NCBI GenBank assembly: GCA_946887425.1 | Contig: CAMPKW010000003.1 | Span: 1-42,744, forward strand | DNA length: 42,744 nucleotides | DNA from: an uncultured Candidatus Saccharibacteria bacterium | GTDB lineage: Bacteria > Patescibacteria > Saccharimonadia > Saccharimonadales > UBA6022 | Direction: 5' to 3' | Shown: in pieces, positions 6,502-13,709 of the stretch | How the letters are laid out: every line of letters begins with the position of its first letter | Position numbering within the stretch: the first letter of the stretch is position 1 | Position numbers and translations under genes: made by a program | The notes under the pieces: model-generated | The model's database searches: none | What the model was told of the DNA's origin: nothing | The model's input: the letters and a program-made list of their open reading frames with translations, nothing else

Positions 6502-8271
6502 ATGGCAGAAAAAGTAGTTGTTGTCGCTGACTCAATTACCGTAGGTGAGCTAGCTGAAACGCTTAATTTGCCCGTCACTACTTTAATTGGTGAGTTGTTT
6601 AAAAACGGTATTGTTGCCACTATTAACCAACGAATTGATTTTGAGACGGCAACAATTATCGTTGAAGAGCTTGGTCTCGACGTTGAGCTTGAGAAGAAGG
6701 CAGCTCAAGCTGCCGCTGAGCGAAAGACGCATGTCCTTTCGGATAAAGCTGTTGATCGTCCACCGATTGTGGCAGTCATGGGTCACGTTGACCACGGCAA
6801 AACGAGTCTTCTCGATGCTATTCTTGGCCAAAAGGTTGTCGACGGTGAAGCGGGCGGTATCACGCAGCATATTAGTGCGTATCAGACGGTTCGCAAAGAG
6901 CGCTCGATTACACTTCTTGATACACCTGGCCACGAAGCCTTTGCGGCACTTCGTCAGCACGGCGCGACACTTACCGACGTGGTCATTATTGTGGTTGCAG
7001 CCGATGACGGCGTAAAGCCGCAGACAATCGAGGCGATTCGTTTCGCAAAAACAGCTAACGCCAAGATTGTGGTTGCGATCAATAAAATCGACAAAGAAAC
7101 TGCCAATCCCCAGCTCGTTAAGACACAACTCGCCTCTGAACACGGCCTCAACCCAGAAGAGTGGGGCGGTGATACGGTCATGGTTGAGGTGAGTGCGAAG
7201 ACTGGCCAGAATATCGATAAGTTACTTGATATGGTCTTGCTCGTGGCGGACCTTGAGGAGTTGAAAGCTGATATCGATACCCCAGCTGAGGGGCTTGTCA
7301 TTGAATCGCACATGGAAACAGGTCGCGGTTCAGTCGTTGGACTGCTTGTTGAGCAGGGCGAATTAAAGCCAGGTCATTTCTTGGTGGCTGGTACGGCTTA
7401 CGGTAAGATTCGTACACTCCTTGATTTTACAGGTAAAACGCTCAAGAGCGCTGGTCCATCCACTCCGGTGACTGTGACTGGCTTTAAAGAACTGCCACAA
7501 TTTGGCGATGTCTTTACGATCGTGAAGAATGAAAAAGAGGCTCGTCATGCTACTGAAGTCGCTCGCATCGAGCGCGAGAAAAACGCTGCCAGCACGAATG
7601 TGACCGGCGCCGACCTTCTTAAGATGATGAATCAAAAGCATGACTCACAAGATCTTAATGTGATCATTAAAGCCGACGTGCAAGGTTCGCTTACCTCTGT
7701 GATGGATAGTCTTCGTCTTGTCGATACGGAAGGGGAGATCACCCTTCGTATTATCGGTAGTGGTGTGGGTAATATCTCAGAAAACGATATTCGTCTGGCT
7801 TCTGACGAGAACACAATCATCTATGGTTTCAACGTTGAACTTCCGCCGGCTGTAAAGCGTCTTGCAATGCGCGATAAGGTACAAGTTCGCCTCTATAAGG
7901 TGATCTACGAACTGCTTGACGATGCTCGCAACTCAATGGAAGCAATGCTTGCACCTGAAGTTGTTGAGACTGAAATTGGTACTATGACAATCAAGGGCAT
8001 CTTCCGTACCCTGAAGGACGAAGTCATCGCCGGTGGCGAGGTGACGAGCGGTAAAGCTGTGCCGAATGTGCTTGTACGCGTGAAGCGCGGCAAGGAACAG
8101 CTCGGTGAAGTTGAGATCACGAAGGTCCAGCGCCAGCAGCAAGAGGCGAAAGAAGTCTTTGAAGGTGAGATGTGTGGTATTTCACTCAAGACGACTAAGA
8201 AGTTGTTACTTGAAGAGGGTGATAAGCTCGAATTCTTTACTCGCGAGCTCGTGAAGCGAACGCTCAAGTAG
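6502..8271 (+). CDS. infB: translation initiation factor IF-2
   Basis: A 589-residue translational GTPase that places initiator fMet-tRNA on the ribosome. Residues 1-60 resemble an IF2 N-terminal helix bundle. The G domain follows: GHVDHGKT (94-101), DTPGH (about 140-144), NKID (about 194-197) and SAKTG (about 231-235). The remaining half carries the EF-Tu-like beta-barrel, the linker domain and the C-terminal fMet-tRNA-binding barrel. At 589 aa it is near the short end of the family because the long variable N-terminal region is missing. AAAGGAG lies 8 nt before the ATG. A perfect terminator follows the stop. Confidence 0.97.
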   Translation: MAEKVVVVADSITVGELAETLNLPVTTLIGELFKNGIVATINQRIDFETATIIVEELGLDVELEKKAAQAAAERKTHVLSDKAVDRPPIVAVMGHVDHGKTSLLDAILGQKVVDGEAGGITQHISAYQTVRKERSITLLDTPGHEAFAALRQHGATLTDVVIIVVAADDGVKPQTIEAIRFAKTANAKIVVAINKIDKETANPQLVKTQLASEHGLNPEEWGGDTVMVEVSAKTGQNIDKLLDMVLLVADLEELKADIDTPAEGLVIESHMETGRGSVVGLLVEQGELKPGHFLVAGTAYGKIRTLLDFTGKTLKSAGPSTPVTVTGFKELPQFGDVFTIVKNEKEARHATEVARIEREKNAASTNVTGADLLKMMNQKHDSQDLNVIIKADVQGSLTSVMDSLRLVDTEGEITLRIIGSGVGNISENDIRLASDENTIIYGFNVELPPAVKRLAMRDKVQVRLYKVIYELLDDARNSMEAMLAPEVVETEIGTMTIKGIFRTLKDEVIAGGEVTSGKAVPNVLVRVKRGKEQLGEVEITKVQRQQQEAKEVFEGEMCGISLKTTKKLLLEEGDKLEFFTRELVKRTLK

Positions 8272-8287
8272 ACCGCACTGTTTACTA

Positions 8288-8323
8288 ATATAAAATACAC
8301 TCCGCATGGAGTGTATTTTATAT
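8288..8323. terminator. bidirectional terminator after infB
   Basis: A perfect 16-bp inverted repeat: 8288-8303 pairs with 8308-8323 around GCAT. AT-rich ends give U-tracts in both directions. It separates infB from the convergent minus-strand gene ending at 8342. Confidence 0.93.
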
Positions 8324-8341
8324 CGGCAGGGAAATGGCCCA

Positions 8342-8650
8342 CTAATCTTTAGAATTAAGATTGTCGGTGTTGTCGGCAATTTCGCCGAGAAGGATATCGA
8401 TTTCATCTTTGATGATTTCATGCAGATCGGGTACGTTGGTGGTCATCCAGGCCTGAGTTGCTTCGTCATCACCGCTTTCCTGTAGCTTGGCAAGTTCTTC
8501 GAGTTGGTTATCATCAAGACTGTCGGTAATCTCAATGCCAACTCGCTCTTCAAGCGTCTCGTTAAGGTGTACTAAGAGTTTTTCTTCTTCATTGGCGTCA
8601 AGGTTGATGCCAACTGAAAGGAGTAGTTTTTTTGTAATAAACGGTTGCAT
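8342..8650 (-). CDS. small acidic protein, DUF5663-like (paralogue of 13710-14126)
   Basis: A 102-residue acidic protein, predicted all-helical. It shares a pattern with the protein at 13710-14126: Leu-Ala-Gly-Ile-type start, then HLNETLEERVGIEI here versus HIYEELELRVGTKL there, and SLDDNQLEELAKL versus GLSDEQLEEFEAI. These features recall the DUF5663 family seen in Patescibacteria; the family assignment is from memory and moderately sure. Function is unknown. It lies 40 bp downstream of the 8691-9632 gene on the same strand, so the two are probably one operon. AAAGAT sits about 8 nt before the ATG. Confidence 0.72.
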   Translation of the reverse strand: MQPFITKKLLLSVGINLDANEEEKLLVHLNETLEERVGIEITDSLDDNQLEELAKLQESGDDEATQAWMTTNVPDLHEIIKDEIDILLGEIADNTDNLNSKD

Positions 8651-8690
8651 GATGATAATGATCTTTCTGTATTAGATGTGTTTTATTGAA

Positions 8691-9632
8691 TTATAACTTA
8701 TCTTGATCGATGTGGGTGCTGTAAGTGGTGCGTCCAGCTGATAGGGCGGCTTGAACCGCGGCCCTGCCCGCACGAAGCGGACTGAGTGCACGCCGTCCTT
8801 TTTCCGCAGTTGCGTCAATGGTATCTTTGCCAGTTTCTTTTGCTGAGTCGACAAAGCCCAGGAAAGTATCTTTTCGTGCCGACCATCGATCGCGACGCGC
8901 CTGGCGACGCTGTTTTGCGGCATTGGATAAGTCATCGAGCTTTGTGCGGATTGCTTCTTTGGCATCGTATAGACCTTCCTTGGTCGCTTCGGCTGCGTAC
9001 ATGCCTTTTAGACGGCCTGTTTCGATGAGGTCTATAGTCGTGTCTTTGATCTTCTCGCTGGCATACATGGCCTTAAGGGCGCCAGTTTCAGCAAGGTTTG
9101 CACCTGCTTTGTAGGTGTTGACAGCACCTTTTGCCGTAGCTTCTACGGTAAGGAAGCTAATGCCAAGGGCAATATCACCGCTGGCCTGAGCTATCTTAAG
9201 GGCGGTTTCGCCAGTAGTGCGCGCCATGTTTTTCGCGGCTTCAATTGTATCGACAGCACTTTCGATAGTATTATCGACAAATTCCTGACGATCCGCACGA
9301 CGATGCTCTTTGTCGAGAAGGGTCTGTCCAGTGAACTGCTGTGATGCGTCACCAGACTCTGCCAGGTTGCTGATATGATCCGTGTAGCCGAAGTTGTCAA
9401 CTGCTCGGTATTCTTTTAGTGCGTTCTTGTGCGCCTTATTGATTGCTCGTTGCTCAAGAAAATTTGCAATACGACCAAGCGTATTAGCTGCACGAGATGT
9501 TTCTCGGTGATCGGGCGTGAACTCTGCTTCGGCGGTGGAGGGTGCGCCATTAACGATAATATCAAGCTGCTCGGTCGTAGGGGTCTCTACTTGAATTCGA
9601 TTTGGAGTGTGATGTTGGAGTGTTTCGCTCAT
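8691..9632 (-). CDS. alanine-rich helical protein, unknown function
   Basis: A 313-residue soluble protein, almost entirely helical. Residues about 110-240 repeat a KxxxxTxxLxETGxLKxMYAxE-like theme: ETGALKAMYASEKIKDTT is followed by ETGRLKGMYAAEATKEGL. This resembles LEA-like or apolipoprotein-like amphipathic repeats. The C-terminal part is basic (RRQARRDR...) and no signal peptide is visible. I do not recognise a family. AAAGGA precedes the ATG by 8 nt, and a consensus promoter lies about 40 bp upstream. Its operon partner is the small DUF5663-like gene. The unit mirrors the one at 11924-14126 across the central island. Confidence 0.72.
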   Translation of the reverse strand: MSETLQHHTPNRIQVETPTTEQLDIIVNGAPSTAEAEFTPDHRETSRAANTLGRIANFLEQRAINKAHKNALKEYRAVDNFGYTDHISNLAESGDASQQFTGQTLLDKEHRRADRQEFVDNTIESAVDTIEAAKNMARTTGETALKIAQASGDIALGISFLTVEATAKGAVNTYKAGANLAETGALKAMYASEKIKDTTIDLIETGRLKGMYAAEATKEGLYDAKEAIRTKLDDLSNAAKQRRQARRDRWSARKDTFLGFVDSAKETGKDTIDATAEKGRRALSPLRAGRAAVQAALSAGRTTYSTHIDQDKL

Positions 9633-9673
9633 GCGAGTTGTTCCTTTGTTTGTGTTTTTTGATTTATGTGTTT

Positions 9674-9702
9674 ATTATAAGCATAACTATTAAAAAAGTC
9701 AA
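9674..9702 (-). promoter_or_regulatory. strong promoter of the 8691-9632 operon
   Basis: Read on the minus strand: TTGACT (9702-9697), a 17-nt spacer, TATAAT (9679-9674), with a TGC extension before the -10. Expected start near 9667, leaving a leader of about 35 nt with AAAGGA. Confidence 0.85.
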
Positions 9703-9734
9703 TGGTTACTATAAAATAATTCTTTCAATATAAC

Positions 9735-9753
9735 AAAAAACACCCCTTAGGTG
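9735..9753 (-). terminator. weak Rho-independent terminator of the island gene
   Basis: On the minus strand CACC (9753-9750) pairs with GGTG (9744-9741) around a short loop, followed by six T residues (9740-9735). The stem is short, but it sits at the expected place below the 9843-10586 gene and its large 3' hairpin. Confidence 0.5.
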
Positions 9754-9781
9754 CGTGATGAAGTTCGTGATAAGTTGTGTT

Positions 9782-9835
9782 CCCGGAGGAGCGTGAAAGG
9801 GAACTAAAAGTTCCGCAGTCACGCTCCTCGCGGGG
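9782..9835 (-). other. large 3' stem-loop below the island gene
   Basis: GAGGAGCGTGA (9786-9796) pairs perfectly with TCACGCTCCTC (9819-9829). Inside, GGAAC (9800-9804) pairs with GTTCC (9810-9814). CCC/GGG extends the base. There is no adjoining T-run, so it is a stable 3' RNA structure rather than a simple terminator. The second island gene has a similar element at 11774-11839. Confidence 0.65.
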
Positions 9836-9842
9836 TCCACTC

Positions 9843-10586
9843 TCAGCTGCTGATTGCCACCAGGTGCTCGGCGTGAGCCTTGAGGTGATTGAATGAATCT
9901 TCCTCGAGGAACATCTTGTCGCTGTTGCCCCACTTGCCAGCTTTGGCGTTCTCGACGGCCGTCTTGATTTCATCGGCCGACGCCTTGACGTCGCTCTTGG
10001 GCAGGCTGTCTTTGAAGCGCGCTTCGGTGTCGGCGGACGCCTTATCGGCGGCCTCCTTGACCTGATCATCGCGCTTCTTGACGATGTCCTGGGCGAACTT
10101 GCTGTAGTTGCCACCGGTAAGGGTGACACCATTGAATTTCGAGCCAATTTCACTCATGGCGTCTGTCATCTCTTTGTTCTTCTTCTCGAGGTCCTTCTGG
10201 GCCTGTGAGGTCGCGGCTGACGTAGCGAGGGGGGTTCCCTCGTCGTCGACCTTGAGCTCGTTTGAGAGAAGAAGCTTTTCGAGCGCCTTCTTCTGGCCGA
10301 CCGTGAGCTTGTTGCTGTCGATGAGGGCCTGGACGGCCTCCTGTTCGACAGACACTGCTGCTGATCCGCCACCGATGGCCTTGGTTGCCTGGGTGCCCCC
10401 GTTGGGATTCTCAACGAATTCCTTGAGGCGCCGCAGGGCATCCTTGTCGCTGTCGTTCTCGCTGAGGTAGGAACCGACGGCGACTGCCGTATCGGACTTG
10501 AGCTCGTTGAGGTCTTCGGCGATCTTGTTCGCTCCAAGTCCGGCAAGGGAGTTGAAGAGGTCAAGTGCGTTGGTGTTCGTGGTCAT
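9843..10586 (-). CDS. hypothetical helical protein of atypical composition
   Basis: A 247-residue, acidic, predicted helical protein with no signal peptide or membrane segment. The centre is charged and coiled-coil-like (KDLEKKNKEMTDAM), and the C-terminal part has many Ala-Asp-Lys runs. I do not recognise a family. Codon use is clearly unlike the surrounding genes: third positions are mostly G or C (AAC, CTC, ATC, GTC, GAG, TCC), suggesting recent acquisition or strong selection. GGAAAG precedes the ATG by about 9 nt. It is transcribed away from the divergent promoter at 10876-10956 through a leader of about 285 nt. Confidence 0.72.
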   Translation of the reverse strand: MTTNTNALDLFNSLAGLGANKIAEDLNELKSDTAVAVGSYLSENDSDKDALRRLKEFVENPNGGTQATKAIGGGSAAVSVEQEAVQALIDSNKLTVGQKKALEKLLLSNELKVDDEGTPLATSAATSQAQKDLEKKNKEMTDAMSEIGSKFNGVTLTGGNYSKFAQDIVKKRDDQVKEAADKASADTEARFKDSLPKSDVKASADEIKTAVENAKAGKWGNSDKMFLEEDSFNHLKAHAEHLVAISS

Positions 10587-10872
10587 GGTGTACTTCTTTC
10601 CGGGCCCGTAGGCCCTTTTTGGAGGGTCTTCGGGTTGGGATTCGGCACACGCGCGTGGTGCCGAACTGAAGTATCTCTCATGGGGAGGGGTACTTCTTTA
10701 TCGGCGCCACGATGAACATGTCATTTAGCTTAAGAGTGGTACCGTACGAATGTTATAGGTATAACCTTCCAGTACGGCACGCCACGATTCATGAAAGTAT
10801 GTATCGCAGGGTGGCGTACTGGAGATCGGACGGTGATGTGTAGTTGCGGTTGCTCGATTGCTCAAGCGACAT
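10587..10872 (-). ncRNA. long structured 5' leader of the 9843-10586 gene (candidate regulatory RNA)
   Basis: About 285 nt separate the predicted start (near 10872) from the ATG at 10586. The region holds several stems: GGGCC/GGCCC near 10600, TTCGGCAC/GTGCCGAA near 10650, and GAAGTA/TACTTC near 10670-10696. A central segment (10769-10786) can pair either with 10736-10748 or with 10811-10822, but not both. No coding capacity of note. A riboswitch-like or protein-binding leader is an inference; it matches no RNA family I can recall. Confidence 0.5.
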
Positions 10873-10875
10873 GAA

Positions 10876-10956
10876 TGCATACTAACATCTAAATCATAAT
10901 TTGTCAATACACTATGATAGCATGTTGACAAAATGTACATAAAATGATAGTATGCA
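10876..10956. promoter_or_regulatory. symmetrical divergent promoter pair
   Basis: Minus strand: TTGACA (10907-10902), 17-nt spacer, TAGTAT (10884-10879). Plus strand: TTGACA (10925-10930), 17-nt spacer, TAGTAT (10948-10953). Both -10 boxes continue as TAGTATGCA. The whole 81-bp block is an imperfect inverted repeat centred on 10916 (29 of 40 position pairs symmetrical by my count), with CTATGATAG (10912-10920) exactly at the centre. This suggests one regulator controlling both directions. Confidence 0.8.
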
Positions 10957-10959
10957 GTT

Positions 10960-11334
10960 AACACGTTCTTATGGATGTGGAATACGGATAGATTACCTTG
11001 AAGGCATATCCGTAGTAGACCTTTAACAATCAGCTTACATGTTTATACATAGATGCTAAATTGCCGTAGTACAACTCTTTCTTCAACCTTAATATATTAG
11101 CTATGAAGATTGAATGGTGAGTTGTGCTACGGTAGAAACATTTTTTTGTTTCCTTAGCACAAATAATTACTGTAGAACTCGTACGTCATACAAAATTCTT
11201 CTCTTGGCGAGGGGCAGTATATAAAGATAATGAATGTTGTCTTTATATACTGTCTCTTGCCTTCGGGGAGGACAGCGCGCTAGCCGGATGGCTTGTCGTG
11301 TGACCAACAACCCCGAAAGGGGAGGAGAAAAACA
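10960..11334 (+). ncRNA. long structured 5' leader of the 11335-11772 gene (candidate regulatory RNA)
   Basis: A leader of about 375 nt with four strong elements. TACGGATA (10983-10990) pairs with TATCCGTA (11007-11014). A 14-bp stem, 11064-11077 with 11119-11132, has one U-G pair. A 22-bp stem, 11206-11227 with 11240-11261, has only G-U exceptions. Finally a CCCC-GAAA-GGGG hairpin (11311-11322) has a 3' arm that forms part of the ribosome-binding site. The 14-bp stem is followed by GAAACA and a run of seven T (11141-11147), a possible attenuator. No known riboswitch class was recognised. Confidence 0.55.
11311..11327 (+). promoter_or_regulatory. ribosome-binding site partly held in a GNRA hairpin
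   Basis: GGGGAGGAG (11319-11327) is the Shine-Dalgarno site for the ATG at 11335. Its first four G residues pair with CCCC (11311-11314) across a GAAA tetraloop. Part of the ribosome site may therefore be hidden until the hairpin opens. Confidence 0.6.
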
Positions 11335-11772
11335 ATGACTACACCAGCAACTCCCGCTGTGCCTCTTCGTCCGGCTTCCGCTTCGGCGGCAACTCCTAAG
11401 AAGAAGCGCATGTGGCTCACTTCCGGTTTGATCAGTCTCGGCTTTGCAGTCGCGACACTTGGCCTTGCTATGCTCGGATTGTTCCTCGTCCCGTCCTTCA
11501 CGAACCCGAGGTTCCTTGCGAACCTCGGGGTGGTCGGCCTGGTCGTCGCTTTCCTGTTGCTCGCTTGGTTGACGATCGACAATACCAGAGTGGAATCCCG
11601 TGTGGTGCGAGGAGTCCTACTCCTCGTGTCTTTTGTGCTGTTTGGCTTCGCCCTCAAGTTGGACTGGTTTACTCAGTTCGATTGGTTGGCGGCTGGCCTC
11701 GCGGCAGGCGCATTGGGGATCATCATCGCCGCAACCGTTCTTTTTGAGATTCGGCGACGCATGAAGCGCTAG
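11335..11772 (+). CDS. four-helix membrane protein, unknown function
   Basis: A 145-residue protein starting at the ATG with GGGGAGGAG 7 nt upstream; a longer frame from a TTG at 11293 has no ribosome site. A basic Pro/Ala/Ser-rich N-terminus (KKKR at 22-25) is followed by about four hydrophobic helices at roughly 28-52, 60-80, 88-104 and 111-135, then a basic end (RRRMKR). Topology: small integral membrane protein. I recognise no family. Codon use (TCC, CTC, GTC, AGG) differs from neighbours, as in the divergent island gene. It begins MTTP, as does the next gene. A large 3' hairpin follows the stop. Confidence 0.75.
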   Translation: MTTPATPAVPLRPASASAATPKKKRMWLTSGLISLGFAVATLGLAMLGLFLVPSFTNPRFLANLGVVGLVVAFLLLAWLTIDNTRVESRVVRGVLLLVSFVLFGFALKLDWFTQFDWLAAGLAAGALGIIIAATVLFEIRRRMKR

Positions 11773-11773
11773 A

Positions 11774-11839
11774 GTTCTTGCAGTACCGAGCAGCAGGGAA
11801 GGGGTTATTTATAGCCCTGGACCTGCTGCTCGGAAGAAC
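11774..11839 (+). other. large 3' stem-loop below the island membrane gene
   Basis: CCGAGCAGCAGG (11786-11797) pairs perfectly with CCTGCTGCTCGG (11822-11833). An outer GTTCTT/AAGAAC pair (11774-11779, 11834-11839) and an inner GGG/CCC pair extend it. No T-run follows, so classical termination is doubtful. It parallels the element at 9782-9835. Confidence 0.65.
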
Positions 11840-11868
11840 ACACTTCTGTGTATGTACATGTGATATGA

Positions 11869-11906
11869 TTGACTTTTTAATGATATTATGGTAATGTTTA
11901 ATTACC
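11869..11906 (+). promoter_or_regulatory. candidate promoter and palindrome of the LysM gene
   Basis: TTGACT (11869-11874) heads a stretch resembling the promoter of the mirror-image operon at 9674-9702 (both begin ATTGACTTTTT and continue with AATA/AATG and TTATG). The -10 here is poor (TAATGT). GGTAAT/ATTACC (11890-11895, 11901-11906) forms a palindrome over it, a possible operator. Confidence 0.5.
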
Positions 11907-11923
11907 TAAACGGGTAAATAATT

Positions 11924-13663
11924 ATGACAACTCCTGAAGCAGCATCTACTACTCCCAATCACCATTCTGAGCCAGAACGCGTTAATAAGCGCGCCTTTAC
12001 CATTGCGGAAATCGCAGCGTTACGAGCGCGCCTGAATGAGGTTACACCCGCTGATGGTGAATCTCCCGAGGATTTCGCTATTCGACAGAAACTGAACAGC
12101 GAGCAAGAAATTAGTACCTATGCTACTACTAACGGGTTTAACGAGCGTCATCAAAAGTATAATATCCTCACTACCCAGCTTCAAGATATCGTAGAGACAC
12201 CAGACTACAACTGGCATGTAGGCCCTCGTGTGTATGAGGTCAATGCCCTTGGTGTGCCACTCAGAGATGCTGACGGTAATGCCATGTACGAGAATGCGCC
12301 TTCTGGACAAGAGAAGGTTTGGGTGTTGCAGGGCGAATTATTTGGCGGCATACTGTCAGAAACAGCTGGTGACGATCGACATGCTGTGCCTACGGATGCT
12401 TCTGCTGATGGACGTTATGTCTTCTCTGATGAGCAATTGGCGATACGTGACGCTTATCGTACAGAGGATGAGCAATTGGCTCGCGCTGAAGCGCGTCGCT
12501 TCCGTGTTGGGATGCTTGCGGGCAAGGAAAAGCGCAATCAAATTGAAGCAGAAATTGAACCTGCAGCGATCGCTTATATCAATCAGGCGCAGTTGTTTGA
12601 CGAAGTGCAGGAACAAAAATATCGCACAATGTTTCCTGATATTAGTGACGAAGCCTTGGCGAAAAAAATGGCAAGTTATCACACTGCAAAGCAGCGCCTT
12701 CATGATCTACGCACTGAGCACGAGGCTGAAAACGGTTATCATAAATTCGGCGCGCTGAGTAAAGCGCATAATAAGATTTCGTCATGGTATGGCGGTTTGT
12801 CTCGCAAGGAAAAGCTAGGCGTTGCCGGTGCTGGTGTTGTGGCCGCAGGCCTACTTGGCTTAGCGCTTAGTCCGCTCGGAGCTGCTGGTGTTGGTATTTT
12901 GGCGGGTGCAAAAGGGTATCGCTCATACATGCAATCACGCTCAAAGCTATACGAGCGGCCTACTGAGGTTGAAACGATTCAATCAACAAACGAGCAGGGC
13001 AGTAAGACACTTGATGATCTGCAGATTGAAGCACGTGATAAGATGACAGCCGCTCGCAGTGAGCGTATTGAAAAGACTGACAAGGTAAATAGGAATGCTC
13101 GCATTACGACGGCACTCGGTGGCCTAGTTCTGGGAGGTGCTTTAGTTCAGCAAGCCGTTGAGCATTGGGGTGATATTCAACACTTCTTTGGTGGCCGCGA
13201 TGCTGTACCTCAAGATGGTATCAACGGGGCACCGGGTGAGACACCTCCACCTGTTGAAGTGCCTAGGGCGCCAGTTCCTCCCGAGGCTCCTGATGTGATT
13301 AAGCCATCAGATACTCCTGATGTAGCCGATGCCATACGAGATTCATTTGGGGGGGGAGGCTCGCCGAGTGGCGACTGGGCCCCTGGTAATGTTGATAATT
13401 ACATCACGGGCGATCTGGGCGCGACAGAGTTTACGCCTGCTGGACTTGGTAACTTCCACCAATGGGTAGATGGTTACTCGGTTCGCTCTGGCGATTCAAT
13501 CTGGAGTCTTTCTGAAAATTATCTCCACGCGCAAGGTGTCGCAAATCCAAGTGTTTACCAGATTGATGCTGTAAAAGATACGGTTCTAGCCGACCTTAAG
13601 GCTCGCGGCCTTGTTGGTGCGAATGGCTGGTTGTCAGCTGGCCAAAGCTTACATATTAAGTAA
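11924..13663 (+). CDS. LysM-domain membrane protein
   Basis: A 579-residue protein. The first 280 residues are hydrophilic and helical. A Gly/Ala-rich hydrophobic stretch follows (about 298-333, GVAGAGVVAAGLL...), then a charged segment and a second membrane helix at about 396-410. The next 100 residues are Pro-rich (PPPVEVPRAPVPPEAP), a wall-spanning type of linker. The last 65 residues form a LysM-like module: YSVRSGDSIWSLSENYL followed by LSAGQSLHI. LysM binds peptidoglycan amino sugars. The protein probably links the membrane to the wall with a large cytoplasmic N-terminal part. It shares its DUF5663-like partner type with the mirror unit at 8342-9632. Confidence 0.78.
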   Translation: MTTPEAASTTPNHHSEPERVNKRAFTIAEIAALRARLNEVTPADGESPEDFAIRQKLNSEQEISTYATTNGFNERHQKYNILTTQLQDIVETPDYNWHVGPRVYEVNALGVPLRDADGNAMYENAPSGQEKVWVLQGELFGGILSETAGDDRHAVPTDASADGRYVFSDEQLAIRDAYRTEDEQLARAEARRFRVGMLAGKEKRNQIEAEIEPAAIAYINQAQLFDEVQEQKYRTMFPDISDEALAKKMASYHTAKQRLHDLRTEHEAENGYHKFGALSKAHNKISSWYGGLSRKEKLGVAGAGVVAAGLLGLALSPLGAAGVGILAGAKGYRSYMQSRSKLYERPTEVETIQSTNEQGSKTLDDLQIEARDKMTAARSERIEKTDKVNRNARITTALGGLVLGGALVQQAVEHWGDIQHFFGGRDAVPQDGINGAPGETPPPVEVPRAPVPPEAPDVIKPSDTPDVADAIRDSFGGGGSPSGDWAPGNVDNYITGDLGATEFTPAGLGNFHQWVDGYSVRSGDSIWSLSENYLHAQGVANPSVYQIDAVKDTVLADLKARGLVGANGWLSAGQSLHIK

Positions 13664-13677
13664 GTGATATAATCAAA

Positions 13678-13683
13678 GATGAG
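13678..13683 (+). promoter_or_regulatory. -10 box before the DUF5663-like gene
   Basis: TATAAT begins 15 nt after the LysM gene stop. It would give a leader of about 20 nt for the gene at 13710. Confidence 0.5.
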
Positions 13684-13709
13684 TAGAATTAATAAATGGC
13701 GGTATATTC

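Noticed and set aside
6583..7143. 186-codon antisense frame in infB and similar long frames (for example 12228-12758)
   Set aside because: They are shadows of well supported genes, without promoters, ribosome sites or family motifs.
10600..10620. Plus-strand terminator GGGCC-CGTA-GGCCC plus TTTTT
   Set aside because: No plus-strand transcript is expected to end here; the stem belongs to the minus-strand leader and the T-run is short.
11230..11283. Leader peptide of 17 codons in the plus-strand leader
   Set aside because: No Shine-Dalgarno site and it lies in the loop and 3' arm of the 22-bp stem; codon content shows no regulatory run.
11293..11334. TTG-started extension of the island membrane protein
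   Set aside because: No ribosome site before it, and a strong Shine-Dalgarno site precedes the ATG at 11335.
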